Positions 43,593-52,851 are shown, counted from the first letter of the stretch. The stretch is 64,000 nt of DNA from Ligilactobacillus ruminis DSM 20403 = NBRC 102161 (GCF_900113455.1 NZ_FOPI01000009.1:1-64000); one strand, 5' to 3'. Translations and numbers: made by a program. Notes: a model not told the origin generated them from the sequence alone.

Positions 43593-44228
43593 TCATAAGT
43601 AAAAGTAAATTGACAAAAACATCAATCCGGAGCCGATCATTACCAGCATATGCCACCAGACATGCGCATATTTAACGCCCTTTATACTATATACCAAAGC
43701 CCCCAGCGTGTAAACGACCCCGCCCAAAAACAGGAGCAGCAGTCCGTTTTTGCCAAGCGACAGGTACATCGGTCTGAAACCGCAAACACACATCCATCCC
43801 ATGACGACGTAAATGATCGTTTCAACGACCTGCTTACGGTTTCTTGCCAAAATATGATAACCGATGCCTGCGAGCGCAAGCACCCAGACCACAAACAACA
43901 AAGCATACCCCAAGCTGCCCTTGATCGCAAGCAGACAATACGGCGTATAGGTTCCCGCAATCATCAGGTAAATTCCGCTGTGATCGAATATTTGAAAGAC
44001 CCGTTTTGCTTTCGTAAAATACAGACAATGGAACAAAGTCGAAAATAAATACAAAAGCAGCATGCTTGTTCCGTATACGATAAACGCCATAATCGTCTTC
44101 AAATCATGCGTCTCAGCCCCTTTCAAGATCAATAAGACAAGCATCCAGATTCCAAGCGCAGCCCCCACGCCATGCGTAATGGCACTCCATACTTCATTAA
44201 TGACCCGTTGCTTTCTGTCCACTGTCAT
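43593..44228 (-). CDS. Hemolysin III family (PAQR/TrhA-like) membrane protein
   Basis: A 211-residue protein with seven membrane helices. 'NEVWSAITHGVGAALG', 'STLFHCLY' , 'FDHSGIYLMIAGTYTPYCL' and 'AHVWWHMLVMIGS' carry the conserved metal-binding Ser/His/Asp positions. TrhA homologues affect membrane fluidity. Start at MTVDRKQ with AAAGGGTG. Confidence 0.9.
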   Translation of the reverse strand: MTVDRKQRVINEVWSAITHGVGAALGIWMLVLLILKGAETHDLKTIMAFIVYGTSMLLLYLFSTLFHCLYFTKAKRVFQIFDHSGIYLMIAGTYTPYCLLAIKGSLGYALLFVVWVLALAGIGYHILARNRKQVVETIIYVVMGWMCVCGFRPMYLSLGKNGLLLLFLGGVVYTLGALVYSIKGVKYAHVWWHMLVMIGSGLMFLSIYFYL

Positions 44229-44483
44229 CACCCTTTCTTTTTCACCCATTTTCAGCACAATCATAAACTACAAATTGATTATAACTAGATTGGCATTCTA
44301 GGTCAACTTTTGCTTCCATTAAAAGATCTCAAAAATCATCCAAAACACGTCTCCCAAAAAAGATCAGCAGCCTCTCTTCACTGCATTTATCAAGAAAAGA
44401 ACCTTAAATTCGGCTGACATCAAAATCCCGAATATGATATAATTTTCATTAGGCTCATATGCCAAACGAGAGGTTTTAAAACG

Positions 44484-45002
44484 ATGGAAAACTTTGACAT
44501 CAAACTTTGGTTGTCCGATCTTGACGACCATCATCTGCCCAAATGGGAGGAATTCCCGGACTTCGAGCTTTATATGGAACAGCTCGTCAGCCTCGGCAAT
44601 CGCTATCTTGCGTGTTTTTCAGAAACGCCTTTGACCTCTTCAATGATCAACAGCTACGTCAAAAAAGGACTGATGTCTCGCCCGGAAAAAAAGCGTTACA
44701 GGGCTGAACACATTGCTGAACTGATCGTCATCAGCCTTTTGAAAACGACCTATCCGCTCGAAACGATTCGAAACTGTATCGAAAGAGTCATTTGTGATGA
44801 AGAAAGCGTTCAAATTGCCTATGACAATTTTTCCAATCGGTTCAATCAAACGCTGCATGCGCTTTATTCAGGAAACGATTCGATTTCGATCAAAATGCCG
44901 GCAACTAAGCTTGAATGTGTTTCAATTTCAGAGGAACTGGCTGCCAGAGCCGTTATTTACCGGTTGGTCAGTCAAAAAATCATGTCATCAAAAAACGAAT
45001 AG
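44484..45002 (+). CDS. DUF1836 domain-containing protein
   Basis: A 172-residue cytosolic protein. The N-terminal 'LWLSDLDDHHLPKWEEFPDFELYMEQLVSL' and the MerR-like helical 'SSMINSYVKKGLMSRPEKKRY..EHIAELIVISLLK' match DUF1836, a family thought to bind DNA. AGAGG precedes the ATG. Function unknown. Confidence 0.87.
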   Translation: MENFDIKLWLSDLDDHHLPKWEEFPDFELYMEQLVSLGNRYLACFSETPLTSSMINSYVKKGLMSRPEKKRYRAEHIAELIVISLLKTTYPLETIRNCIERVICDEESVQIAYDNFSNRFNQTLHALYSGNDSISIKMPATKLECVSISEELAARAVIYRLVSQKIMSSKNE

Positions 45003-45033
45003 CTCCGTGCTCGAGGCACAGAGCTATTTTTTT
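45000..45033 (+). terminator. Terminator of the DUF1836 gene
   Basis: AGCTC-GTGC/GCAC-GAGCT stem then T7, overlapping the stop codon. Confidence 0.9.
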
Positions 45034-45060
45034 GCACAAATTCCTTGGCTCGAAAAATTT

Positions 45061-45297
45061 TTAATCCGCCAGTTTTCCGACCTTTTCTAATTTATCCAAA
45101 ACCTTTTTGCCATGCGGTGATTTCCTGATGATCTCGCTGAAGTTCTGGCCAGCCTTGTTTCCGTGATGCACGCCGTCCTTCCAAGCCGAAACGTTAGTCA
45201 CGTCGTACACGACTCCGTCAATTGCTACGTATGCGGGATTTCCGTTTTGCCCGTCATATTTTCCAAGCTCTTTTTCAGTGAAAATTTTTTCTTTCAT
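45061..45297 (-). CDS. Cytochrome b5-like heme-binding domain protein
   Basis: A 78-residue soluble domain: 'FTEKELGKYDGQNGNPAYVAIDGVVYDVTN' is the cytochrome b5 start and 'DGVHHGNKAGQNFSEIIRKSPHG' supplies candidate heme His. There is no membrane anchor. The redox partner is unknown. 12 bases downstream of dps, so likely cotranscribed. Confidence 0.87.
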   Translation of the reverse strand: MKEKIFTEKELGKYDGQNGNPAYVAIDGVVYDVTNVSAWKDGVHHGNKAGQNFSEIIRKSPHGKKVLDKLEKVGKLAD

Positions 45298-45309
45298 AAT
45301 ATTGCACCT

Positions 45310-45777
45310 CTATGCGTCAATTTCAGGAGCTTCATTCAATTCGGCCTGAATCATCCAAATCTTCTTTTCAATCTCAGTCTTGAATCCGATGAAAATATCT
45401 TGAGTGCTGTAATCTTTTTCTTCATCAGAAACTTCAATTCCCTTTTGATAAAGCTCTTCCAGATAGCGATAATCTTTGACAAGCGTTGCCAAGCGCTCCG
45501 GCGTTCCTTTTCCAAAAGTTCCCTTCTCATCTTTGATCCCCGTATGATCGGCCATTTCTCTCAAAGTCGAAAACGGTTCCCCGTCAAGCGTAATCAGTCT
45601 CTCCGAAATCACGTCGAGCTGAGCGTTGATTTCATCCATGAACTCATCCATCAAAGGATGCAGCTTCAAAAAGTTCGTCCCGCGCATGTACCAGTGAGTC
45701 TGATGAATGACCATTGCCATCTGACTCAGATCGGCCACTAATTGATTCAAAACTTCTTTTGTCTTTTGATACTTCAT
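45310..45777 (-). CDS. dps: Dps-type ferritin-like protein
   Basis: A 155-residue four-helix protein. Ferroxidase-site residues are in 'MVIHQTHWYMRGTNFLKLHPLMDEFMDEI' (His, His, Asp, Glu). It would store iron and protect DNA from peroxide in a 12-mer. Start at MKYQKTK with GAGGTG; the frame extends to 45948 but without a ribosome site. Upstream of the cytochrome b5-like gene. Confidence 0.92.
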   Translation of the reverse strand: MKYQKTKEVLNQLVADLSQMAMVIHQTHWYMRGTNFLKLHPLMDEFMDEINAQLDVISERLITLDGEPFSTLREMADHTGIKDEKGTFGKGTPERLATLVKDYRYLEELYQKGIEVSDEEKDYSTQDIFIGFKTEIEKKIWMIQAELNEAPEIDA

Positions 45778-45965
45778 CTTAAACACCTCATTTTTTGTGA
45801 CATCGGTTACAACTACACCTTCATTATAATTGTCAACCGCTGGTCTAGCAAATATTTTGACTTTCCGTCTGTAAAATGCAGAGTCTGAACCATTTTCAGT
45901 TTTGACAGTAAATGCATGTTTATCAACAAAAAAATCCCCATTCAACAACGAGGATTACAATCAAC

Positions 45966-46472
45966 TTAATTCAAATTGACAAAAATTTGTTTTGGATAAC
46001 ATCTTACTACAAGCCGGTACTTCAATTTGGAAGCATTTTTGAAATGATCATTTGTCATCAAGGACGAGGGAATTTCGTAAATATACGTTGAAATATCTTT
46101 TTTGGTTTGGTTAAATTCGATTGCCGATGCATTTTGAAAATTTCCGGCATTAAGCTGCATCTGTTTCAAATCACCTGCCCCAGAAATTTTTCCGTGCTCT
46201 TTGACTTTGACTAAAATGGCCTTAACGCCCTCCTTGCCTTCAACTGTTTCATTCGGAAAATTCTTCTTAATGTAGCGTTCATATTCTGCAGTATTCAAAA
46301 ATTTAAAAGATTCAACCTTCATGCTTGCGCCGTTTTCCAATGAAACTTTTTCGTTCAGTTTATAGTCAAGTCTTTGCGGTTCTTTATACGAAAGATTGAC
46401 GCGCAGGATATTTGCAAAAATCATACAGAATAACACAAGCAGGCACCCTGCCATTATTTTTTTAGCTTTCAT
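45966..46472 (-). CDS. Membrane-anchored extracytoplasmic protein of the ABC operon
   Basis: A 168-residue protein with one N-terminal helix (residues 5-24) and an outside domain rich in beta strands. It resembles the 235-residue protein upstream in layout ('LNEKVSLENGASMKVESFKF' versus 'MKTVKMNESYQNDGVEYRVLSAV'), suggesting related folds of a DUF4352-like type. No family is certain. Last gene of the operon, overlapping the ATPase gene by 11 bases. Confidence 0.6.
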   Translation of the reverse strand: MKAKKIMAGCLLVLFCMIFANILRVNLSYKEPQRLDYKLNEKVSLENGASMKVESFKFLNTAEYERYIKKNFPNETVEGKEGVKAILVKVKEHGKISGAGDLKQMQLNAGNFQNASAIEFNQTKKDISTYIYEIPSSLMTNDHFKNASKLKYRLVVRCYPKQIFVNLN

Positions 46473-47109
46473 TTGTCTGACCTGCCTTTATCTTGCCGTC
46501 TTTTAACTCCAAAACAACGTCCGATAAATAATCAAGTTCTTCTCGATCATGAGATGCTACAATAATCAAGCTGCCGTCCGCTCTGTATTTTTTTACAAGT
46601 TCCAACAACAGCTGGCTGCTTTGCTCATCAAGCGCATTAAGCGGCTCGTCCAAGATAATCAGCTCCGGATTTTCAAACAACGCCATGATGATGCCAAGCT
46701 TCTGCCGCATCCCAAGCGAATACTTCTTGACTTTCTTCTTGTCTTTTGGATCAAGTCCAAAATATTGCAGCAAAGATTCCATCTGTTCTTGAGTCGCAAT
46801 CTTCTTGATGGCGCCAAGTGATTTCAAATTTCCCATCGCCGTTTGATTTTCAATCAGGCTCGGGCTTTCAATCAGTGCCCCGACGCTTTTTGGAAAAGAT
46901 ATGTCTTTCCCGAGAACCTGGCCGTCAATTCTGATTTCGCCCTCGGTCGGCGTATCGATTCCACAAATCAATTTCAACAGCACGCTCTTTCCGGCACCGT
47001 TTTTGCCACGTAATCCATAAATGTTTCCGGATTGCAGTTTAAAATTTATGCCGCGTAAAATTTGTTGTTTTTTTATTGTTTTGGTAACGTTTGACAACTC
47101 TATTTCCAT
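46462..47109 (-). CDS. ABC transporter ATP-binding protein
   Basis: A 215-residue ATPase of the drug/bacteriocin exporter class. Walker A 'GKNGAGKS', signature 'YSLGMRQKLG' and Walker B 'LIILDEPLNALD' are intact. The usual SGG of the signature is SLG, as in many BcrA-like pumps. It follows three permease genes and would drive their complex. Confidence 0.9.
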   Translation of the reverse strand: MEIELSNVTKTIKKQQILRGINFKLQSGNIYGLRGKNGAGKSVLLKLICGIDTPTEGEIRIDGQVLGKDISFPKSVGALIESPSLIENQTAMGNLKSLGAIKKIATQEQMESLLQYFGLDPKDKKKVKKYSLGMRQKLGIIMALFENPELIILDEPLNALDEQSSQLLLELVKKYRADGSLIIVASHDREELDYLSDVVLELKDGKIKAGQTNES

Positions 47110-47110
47110 C

Positions 47111-47863
47111 TTAATCCCTCTTTTTTTCTTTTAAAATCTCCAATTTATCGGCAAATATTATCAACCCGACATAAATTACACAAAGCGGCACGATAAATAC
47201 CCACGATTTTGTAAAATTCACTCCTGAAACTGATACGAACGTGCTTCTTTGCAACATGAAAAAGGTAAACGGGTTCCATTCAGAAAATTTGAAAAATGAC
47301 ATTATTATAATCAAAAACATTATCATCAGCGATGAAGCAAAATTAATGAGATAATATGCCAAAATTCCGATTGCAAGCAAAAAGCACAAGCAGACAGGAA
47401 CCGTTATAAAAAGATATTTGATAATTTCTGGTTGCGGTATCGCTTGAGCCAAATTACCTTGAGAAATCCTTTTGGGGAAAAGAAAGGAAAAAGAAAACAA
47501 TCCCAAATAAATCATCGCCAAATCGCCAAGCGCATAAATCGTCAAACAAAAAAGCTTGCTTTCAATCCAAATTTTCTTGCTTGAAAAATGCAGCAAGACG
47601 TTTGTTTTGCTGTCGTTGCTTTCCTTTGCCAGATAAAGCACTGCCGAATATAAAATGAGATAAAAAGTTAAAATCAAACAGAACGGCAGGTCATTTCTCC
47701 AGTAGATTGGTATTCCTCTGAAAAACTCAAGAATTGCCGCCGTTCCTTTGTTGCCGTAATCATCGAGCGAGACCAAAAAAGTTATCATCAACGTAATCAT
47801 GAGCCACTTTTGATTTTGCAAAAAAATACCTCTCAAATCATATGTAAACTTCTTGATCAACAA
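47111..47863 (-). CDS. ABC-2-like permease subunit
   Basis: A 250-residue protein with six membrane helices. I do not recognise a named family, but topology, size and position between permease and ATPase genes support a transporter role. The TTG start lies behind a GGGGGG site. It overlaps the previous gene by seven bases. Confidence 0.7.
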   Translation of the reverse strand: MLIKKFTYDLRGIFLQNQKWLMITLMITFLVSLDDYGNKGTAAILEFFRGIPIYWRNDLPFCLILTFYLILYSAVLYLAKESNDSKTNVLLHFSSKKIWIESKLFCLTIYALGDLAMIYLGLFSFSFLFPKRISQGNLAQAIPQPEIIKYLFITVPVCLCFLLAIGILAYYLINFASSLMIMFLIIIMSFFKFSEWNPFTFFMLQRSTFVSVSGVNFTKSWVFIVPLCVIYVGLIIFADKLEILKEKKRD

Positions 47864-48603
47864 AGTTCCCCCCTGTTAACGAACCTCGATTTGCTGAAGA
47901 AAAACACGCCCATCACCAATACTGTCATAAAAAACAACCATTCCGCTATCATCATGAACGGCTTATTCCAGCTTGAGTAATAAGAAACCAGCTTCGTTGC
48001 CGAAAAAATCAAACGATCTTTTTCGATTACGATAGAATCATATGCAATCATCATCAAAAAAATCAAAAATCCCCAAAGATAATTTTTGAAAATCCAACGC
48101 AACATCAAAAATACTGACAATAATGAAAAAAGCACCACAAAATAGCAAAAAACGGTCATCACCAAAACAAGCAAGAAATCTGCATGAGAAACGTGTTTGA
48201 TCGTTGCGTAAAAAACGCTTGATCCATAGCTCCAATCGATCAGAACGTTGCTGTAAAACAAATAAAGCAAAATTGTTGCCGTATAGACCGCAAGCGTTGA
48301 AAAGAAACTGAACCAAAATAATCTTAAAACCTGTTTCAAAAATATTTTTTGCCGGCTCTTGTTTCTGATTGCATAGTTTATTTTGAAATCATTTTTAAAA
48401 ATGACTATCTCAGCAACAATCGCTGATAAAATCCCGCACATGCCGATAATGCGGACGTTCAAACATGAAACGAGCCCATCCGCAACACTGTAGCTCAATT
48501 CATAACTTTGAAAATTCTTGATACTGTTTAATTCAAAAAAAATCGTCAAAAGGACGTTCAAAAAAATAAGCAACGTCTCTGCTCTGCATTTTTTCAAAAT
48601 CAA
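47857..48603 (-). CDS. ABC-2-like permease subunit
   Basis: A 248-residue protein with six membrane helices, similar in plan to its two neighbours but weakly similar in sequence. It overlaps both by a few bases. The function is assigned by context. Confidence 0.7.
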   Translation of the reverse strand: MILKKCRAETLLIFLNVLLTIFFELNSIKNFQSYELSYSVADGLVSCLNVRIIGMCGILSAIVAEIVIFKNDFKINYAIRNKSRQKIFLKQVLRLFWFSFFSTLAVYTATILLYLFYSNVLIDWSYGSSVFYATIKHVSHADFLLVLVMTVFCYFVVLFSLLSVFLMLRWIFKNYLWGFLIFLMMIAYDSIVIEKDRLIFSATKLVSYYSSWNKPFMMIAEWLFFMTVLVMGVFFFSKSRFVNRGELC

Positions 48604-49427
48604 TCATCCCCCAACCTGAAAAAAACGGGAAGAAGGGTGATCAATAAGAATAATATCGTCATCACGTTCGTGACTAAACCTATGGCCCCCGTCCCACCTG
48701 GCTGAATATATGCCGTAAAGCTTTTTTCGTACCATCCGACTGATTTGAATACGGTCAGTATTGCCAAATTCAAAACAAACGGCAACGTCAGTGCAACCGC
48801 CCGATACTCGGAAACATATGCCGTTATTAACGACGAAGCTGCAAACAAACCTGATATCATGAATATCAAACATAAACTAAACAACGTATAAATCATCGGG
48901 TGCTCAGGGAGAAGAACGTTCGCAATCGCATCGGTATCCGATATCCCCAACATTAATGCCGCCGTTCCGCCAGAATACATTTTTGTGACCGGCAAAAAAC
49001 TCATATACAGCAACAAGCTCAATAAAAGCGGCAACGTTACGGTAACCGCTCCCGAAACAAAAGCAGCCAGCCACTTAGCAAATAGCACCTGTTTCCTTTT
49101 GACTCGAAGTTCCAATTGTTTTAAATAATCTGTTTGAATATCTTGATAAAGATTGCTCCCGATCGGAAGCACTGCAAGAAGCGGTAAAATCAAAAAAAAG
49201 TAATTGTTCTGAACATCTCCGCACGCCGCGCCAAGCCAACTGCCATAAAGCACATCGGGCGAATCATACCCTGAATTTCCAGAAACAACCTGTTTCATAA
49301 TAAACAACATGCTGGGAATTCTTTCAGCAAACTGCCAGACGCATAAAATGCATCCACCCCAAATTGCAATCAAAAACCCCCTGGATAAAAATGCTCGCTT
49401 TAAATCAACTTTAAAAATTGCTCCCAA
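48600..49427 (-). CDS. ABC-2-like permease subunit
   Basis: A 275-residue protein with six or seven helices, beginning 'MGAIFKVDLKRAFLSRGFLIAIWG', as ABC-2 membrane subunits often do. Between the first two helices is an outside loop of about 80 residues. Third permease of this operon. Confidence 0.75.
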   Translation of the reverse strand: MGAIFKVDLKRAFLSRGFLIAIWGGCILCVWQFAERIPSMLFIMKQVVSGNSGYDSPDVLYGSWLGAACGDVQNNYFFLILPLLAVLPIGSNLYQDIQTDYLKQLELRVKRKQVLFAKWLAAFVSGAVTVTLPLLLSLLLYMSFLPVTKMYSGGTAALMLGISDTDAIANVLLPEHPMIYTLFSLCLIFMISGLFAASSLITAYVSEYRAVALTLPFVLNLAILTVFKSVGWYEKSFTAYIQPGGTGAIGLVTNVMTILFLLITLLPVFFRLGDD

Positions 49428-49431
49428 AATA

Positions 49432-50124
49432 CTACCCCTTCACCTTGTCAATTCTCAAATCAACTTCCGTTAAATGCTTTGAGTCCCCTATCAGCTGGCC
49501 TTTTCCGTCAATCAACAGACACAACCTGTCATGATAATCTTTCAACTCGGTATCCTTAACGACAAATGCGATATAAAATTTTCTTTCCTTGCCGTGCTCA
49601 AGCTTAAGATGTCCCATCTCATCAAAGGGATTCATCAACATTGCCTCGTAATCTTCTATTGTGTCCTTGCCGCCTTTGACCCTTAACTGCGCACTAGGAA
49701 GATGAAAAGTATAATCACGATTATTTTTATTTTTAGCTAAAATTTCCAACGTTACGTATGAATCATCACCAACCAAATTGTTATTTGCATCCATCGAAAT
49801 TTTCTCATCATAATAATATTTCCTGTCCGTTCGTTCGATGTTAACTAATTTTTTGCTGGATACAGCCGAAAGAACTCGGTATTCTACACCGTCATTTTGA
49901 TAAGATTCATTCATCTTGACGGTTTTCATATCATCGGTCTCAACTTCAAGAAAATCCCCTCTTCTCTTTGACCTGACATTCTTAGAAAGCTTAACTTTTT
50001 TACCATAGCTTGCCTTGCTTTCAGGCAACAAATCATTCAAAAAATTCCCGTTTCTGACAAAAGCAAATGCCAAAACGAAAGCCGACAAAGCTATGATGGT
50101 AAAAGTCGTGTATTTTTTTCTCAC
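49432..50124 (-). CDS. Membrane-anchored extracytoplasmic protein of the ABC operon
   Basis: A 230-residue protein with one N-terminal helix (residues 8-22) and a charged outer domain that looks beta-rich ('YVTLEILAKNKNNRDYTFHLPSAQLRVKGG'). That pattern, a strand pair followed by a conserved modifiable extracellular segment, resembles DUF4352-like telokin folds. A GTG start seven bases after GGGGGG is preferred. The role is unknown; it may be an accessory or immunity protein. Confidence 0.65.
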   Translation of the reverse strand: MRKKYTTFTIIALSAFVLAFAFVRNGNFLNDLLPESKASYGKKVKLSKNVRSKRRGDFLEVETDDMKTVKMNESYQNDGVEYRVLSAVSSKKLVNIERTDRKYYYDEKISMDANNNLVGDDSYVTLEILAKNKNNRDYTFHLPSAQLRVKGGKDTIEDYEAMLMNPFDEMGHLKLEHGKERKFYIAFVVKDTELKDYHDRLCLLIDGKGQLIGDSKHLTEVDLRIDKVKG

Positions 50125-50193
50125 AGGTATTCCCCCCAATGCGATTAAATTTCAAGTAAATGTTAGGTGTATCTCTTGCTGATTACAAGTTAA

Positions 50194-50606
50194 CTAAATG
50201 CTATCCGGACTCCAAAGCATATTTACATGTCCACAATATGGCGAAATTAACAAGCCACCATATCTATACCCATTTTCGTAGACTAAATTTTTAACATACA
50301 CACGTTGTCCTTTTCTAACTTTGTATGCCTTATAAAATCCTTTAGCCTTATTAATATCCCGAGGTCCACGAGCTGCATATGCCATTGCAACATATGGTCC
50401 GTCAGACCTGTCATTGTAAGTATACATTGAACTTGCATCCGTTTTTTTACGCGCTCCAGTAGCTAAATTGCCACCATCACCAGGATTATATCTGGAGAAC
50501 CGAGTATCAGAGTGATTATTAGCAGAAATCAAATCGCCTGCGCTAATTTCGAATGCCGCAACCAACATTGTTAGCAAAATCATTAATTTTAAACCTATTT
50601 TTTCAT
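50194..50606 (-). pseudogene. Small secreted DUF2712-like protein, start region out of frame
   Basis: The body (to the ATG at 50583) encodes 129 residues ending 'GLLISPYCGHVNMLWSPDSI', with 'ARKKTDASSMYTYND' and 'RKGQRVYVKNLVYENGYRYGG', the pattern I associate with the DUF2712 family of small secreted proteins. No ribosome site serves that ATG. Upstream, an ATG at 50606 with GGAG would start a proper signal peptide, MKKIGLKLMILLTML, if the A run after it had seven bases; it has six, giving ATG AAA AAA TAG. The gene is thus off, phase-variable, or misread. First gene of the operon. Confidence 0.65.
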
Positions 50607-50647
50607 TTCAATACATTCTCCAAAAAAGAAATACATCTAACAATTGA

Positions 50648-50676
50648 ATTATATTTCGATTAATTTATGCTGTCAA
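50648..50676 (-). promoter_or_regulatory. Consensus promoter of the DUF2712/ABC operon
   Basis: On the minus strand TTGACA (50676-50671) and TATAAT (50653-50648) are 17 bases apart. Transcription would begin about 35 bases before the likely start at 50606. Confidence 0.9.
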
Positions 50677-50702
50677 TATCAAATTTTACTAATTTTCCCC
50701 AC

Positions 50703-50733
50703 AAAAAAAGAGCCGCCCCAAAGGCGACCCTTT
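50703..50733 (-). terminator. Terminator of fba
   Basis: GTCGCC/GGCGGC stem with TTTTTTT on the minus strand. Confidence 0.82.
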
Positions 50734-50753
50734 TCCTCATATCAACTAAAGAA

Positions 50754-51620
50754 TTAGTCGATTGATGGTGTACCCATCCAGCCGATGATTTCTTCAACTG
50801 TATCTGTGATAGCTTGTGTGCCAGGTGCAAGAAGCTTACGTGGGTCGTAACCCTTGCCTTCTTGATCCTTGCCAGCTTCGATGTACTTGCGTGTAGCATC
50901 AGCAAATGCCAATTGGCATTCCGTGTTGATGTTAAGCTTGGAGATACCCAAAGAAATAGCCTTTTCAACTTGTTCTTGTGGGATACCAGAACCACCGTGC
51001 AAAACAAGTGGCATATCTGGAAGTGCATCAGCAATTTCCTTCAAACGATCGAAGTTCAAGCCAGCCCAGTCTGCTGGATACTTGCCGTGGATGTTGCCAA
51101 TACCACATGCAAGGTAATCAACGCCTGTAGCAGCCATCTTTTTAGCGTCTTCAACGGAAGCAAGTTCACCTGCACCAGTGATGCCGTCTTCTGTACCACC
51201 GATTGAACCAACTTCAGCTTCAACGGACATGCCGTGAGCGTGTGCCAATTCAACGATTTCCTTTGTCTTAGCCAAGTTTTCTTCAAGCGGAAGATCATGG
51301 CCGTCGAACATAACTGATGAGTAACCAGCTTCGATACATTCCTTGGCAGCTTCGTAGTTACCATGGTCCAAGTGCATAACAACAGGAACCGTGATGTTCA
51401 TAGCTTCCATTTCGTTTGCAACCAAGTCGCGAACAAGCTTGTAGCCGCCCATGTACTTAGCAGCGCCCATAGAAACTTGAATAAGAACAGGAACGTTCTT
51501 TTCTTGAGCACCCTTGAGAATAGCACGTGTCCATTCCAAGTTGTTTGTGTTGAAAGCACCAACACAGTAGTGGCCTTTACGAGCTGCACCAAAGATTGCG
51601 TTACCGTTTACGAATGACAT
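50754..51620 (-). CDS. fba: Class II fructose-1,6-bisphosphate aldolase
   Basis: A 288-residue zinc enzyme of glycolysis. Metal and substrate sites are visible in 'PVVMHLDHGNYEAAKECIEAGYSSVMFDGHDLP' (Asp and His), 'VEAEVGSIGG' (Glu), 'GNIHGKY' (His) and 'PLVLHGGSGIP' (His). Very regular codon use points to high expression. An extended -10 TGTTAAAAT and AGGAGG stand upstream. Confidence 0.97.
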   Translation of the reverse strand: MSFVNGNAIFGAARKGHYCVGAFNTNNLEWTRAILKGAQEKNVPVLIQVSMGAAKYMGGYKLVRDLVANEMEAMNITVPVVMHLDHGNYEAAKECIEAGYSSVMFDGHDLPLEENLAKTKEIVELAHAHGMSVEAEVGSIGGTEDGITGAGELASVEDAKKMAATGVDYLACGIGNIHGKYPADWAGLNFDRLKEIADALPDMPLVLHGGSGIPQEQVEKAISLGISKLNINTECQLAFADATRKYIEAGKDQEGKGYDPRKLLAPGTQAITDTVEEIIGWMGTPSID

Positions 51621-51824
51621 AAAACAGCCTCCTAAAAGATTTCAGTAAAATTACTCTTCTGAGTACACTCTCATTTTAACACATTTCCCCTTATCAAAGC
51701 ACCTGTTTTTATGAATTTTCACTGATTATCATTGAAAAGCACTTACAATTTTCAAACTGTCCGAATCATCTCACAACCGCCCGATTTTGGTCGTGCTTGT
51801 CAAATGCAGAGCTTCTGACCAAAA

Positions 51825-52185
51825 CAAAAGGCTGGAGGAAAATCATGCCGCAAATTGCCCCTGGATGGCTTTGCGGTTAATCGCAAATCGTCCTGGAGTT
51901 TGGATATGCGCTTTTTAACAGCCAAAAGGTCGTTCTCAAGGCAACGTTAAGGAAACGGGGGAGTTTTTTAACAACCAAAAGGGGGAATTTCCATGCATCA
52001 AAATGACCAAAAGGAGATGATGTCCGTGGTACGCTGATTAAGCAGGCACTGCATTTGGCAAGCCGTTTACGGACATATCGCTAAAAATGAGGGCTTTGTC
52101 CGTAAATCTGAATGAGGTCTTGACTCAGATTAGTTATGCATCACTGTATTTATCAAAAAAGGCCTGCCCGATCTGCAAGCCTGTT
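51825..52185. repeat. MITE-like interspersed repeat, copy 9 (degenerate)
   Basis: It begins CAAAAGGCTGGAGGAAAATCATGC, has the CCTGGATGGCTTTGC...GCAAATCGTCCTGG hairpin (51858-51902) and the 'CCGTTTACGGACATATCGCTAAAAATGAGGGCTTTGTCCGTAAA' segment (52063-52106). Confidence 0.6.
52155..52182 (-). terminator. Terminator of the pst-phoU operon
   Basis: AGGCCTGC/GCAAGCCT stem with six T on the minus strand, just after phoU. Confidence 0.82.
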
Positions 52186-52188
52186 TTC

Positions 52189-52851
52189 TCAAATATCTTT
52201 TTTGCCTAATTCAACGATCTTTCCGCGTTTCGTGTAAACGATCCACTCGGCAATATTCGTAATGTAGTCACCGATGCGTTCAAGCCTGTTCGCAATTTTC
52301 AGATAATCGATGCCTTCGCCCGTATTTTCCGGGCTTGTTTGGAGCAGCTTGACGGATAAGGTGTTGACCTTTGAATAGATTTCGTCGTTTGTCGCATCCC
52401 TCTCGGCAATTTCGACGGCATGTCCGTCATCGACTTCAGTATACGCATCCAAAATATCCTGCAGCATCTTGGCGACGTTTTCGCCCATCCTCGTCAACAG
52501 CTCGTCAATTTGTTCGTTTCTTTCGTGAAGCTTCAGATCAAGCACCGTTTCAGAAATGTTGACGGCATGGTCGGCCAGACGTTCCAAGTCGGCGCTTGCT
52601 TTCAAAATCGAAATGATTTCGCGCAGATCCATCGTCACCGGCTGCTGCAAGGCAATTACCTGAGCAGATTTCTTTTCAAGGTGAGTTTCTTTGCCGTTGA
52701 TGACCTCATCGTGGTCGATCACTTCCTGCGCAAGTTTTTCGTTGCCTTCTTCAAAAGCCGTAACCGTTTTTTTGACTGCTTCCAAAACTTCAAGACCCAT
52801 CGTGATGAATTCTTGTCTCAAAGCCATGATTTGAGTGTCTATATGTCGCAT
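52189..52851 (-). CDS. phoU: Phosphate signalling complex protein PhoU
   Basis: A 220-residue all-helical protein with two PhoU repeats, each with an acidic metal site ('ASADLERLADHAVNISE' and 'IANRLERIGDYITNIAEW'). It links PstSCAB to the phosphate sensor kinase and limits uptake. Last gene of the pst operon. Confidence 0.95.
   Translation of the reverse strand: MRHIDTQIMALRQEFITMGLEVLEAVKKTVTAFEEGNEKLAQEVIDHDEVINGKETHLEKKSAQVIALQQPVTMDLREIISILKASADLERLADHAVNISETVLDLKLHERNEQIDELLTRMGENVAKMLQDILDAYTEVDDGHAVEIAERDATNDEIYSKVNTLSVKLLQTSPENTGEGIDYLKIANRLERIGDYITNIAEWIVYTKRGKIVELGKKDI

Larger units (their letters stand above)
51621..52188. other. Intergenic region between fba and phoU with a MITE copy
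   Basis: 51621-51700 holds the fba promoter. From about 51825 on is a degenerate long MITE; no gene is supported. Confidence 0.6.

Noticed and set aside
50194-50583. Lactococcin 972-type bacteriocin
   Set aside because: Size and ABC neighbours would fit, but the C-terminal WSPDSI and the ARKKTD/VYENGY pattern match a DUF2712-like protein better.
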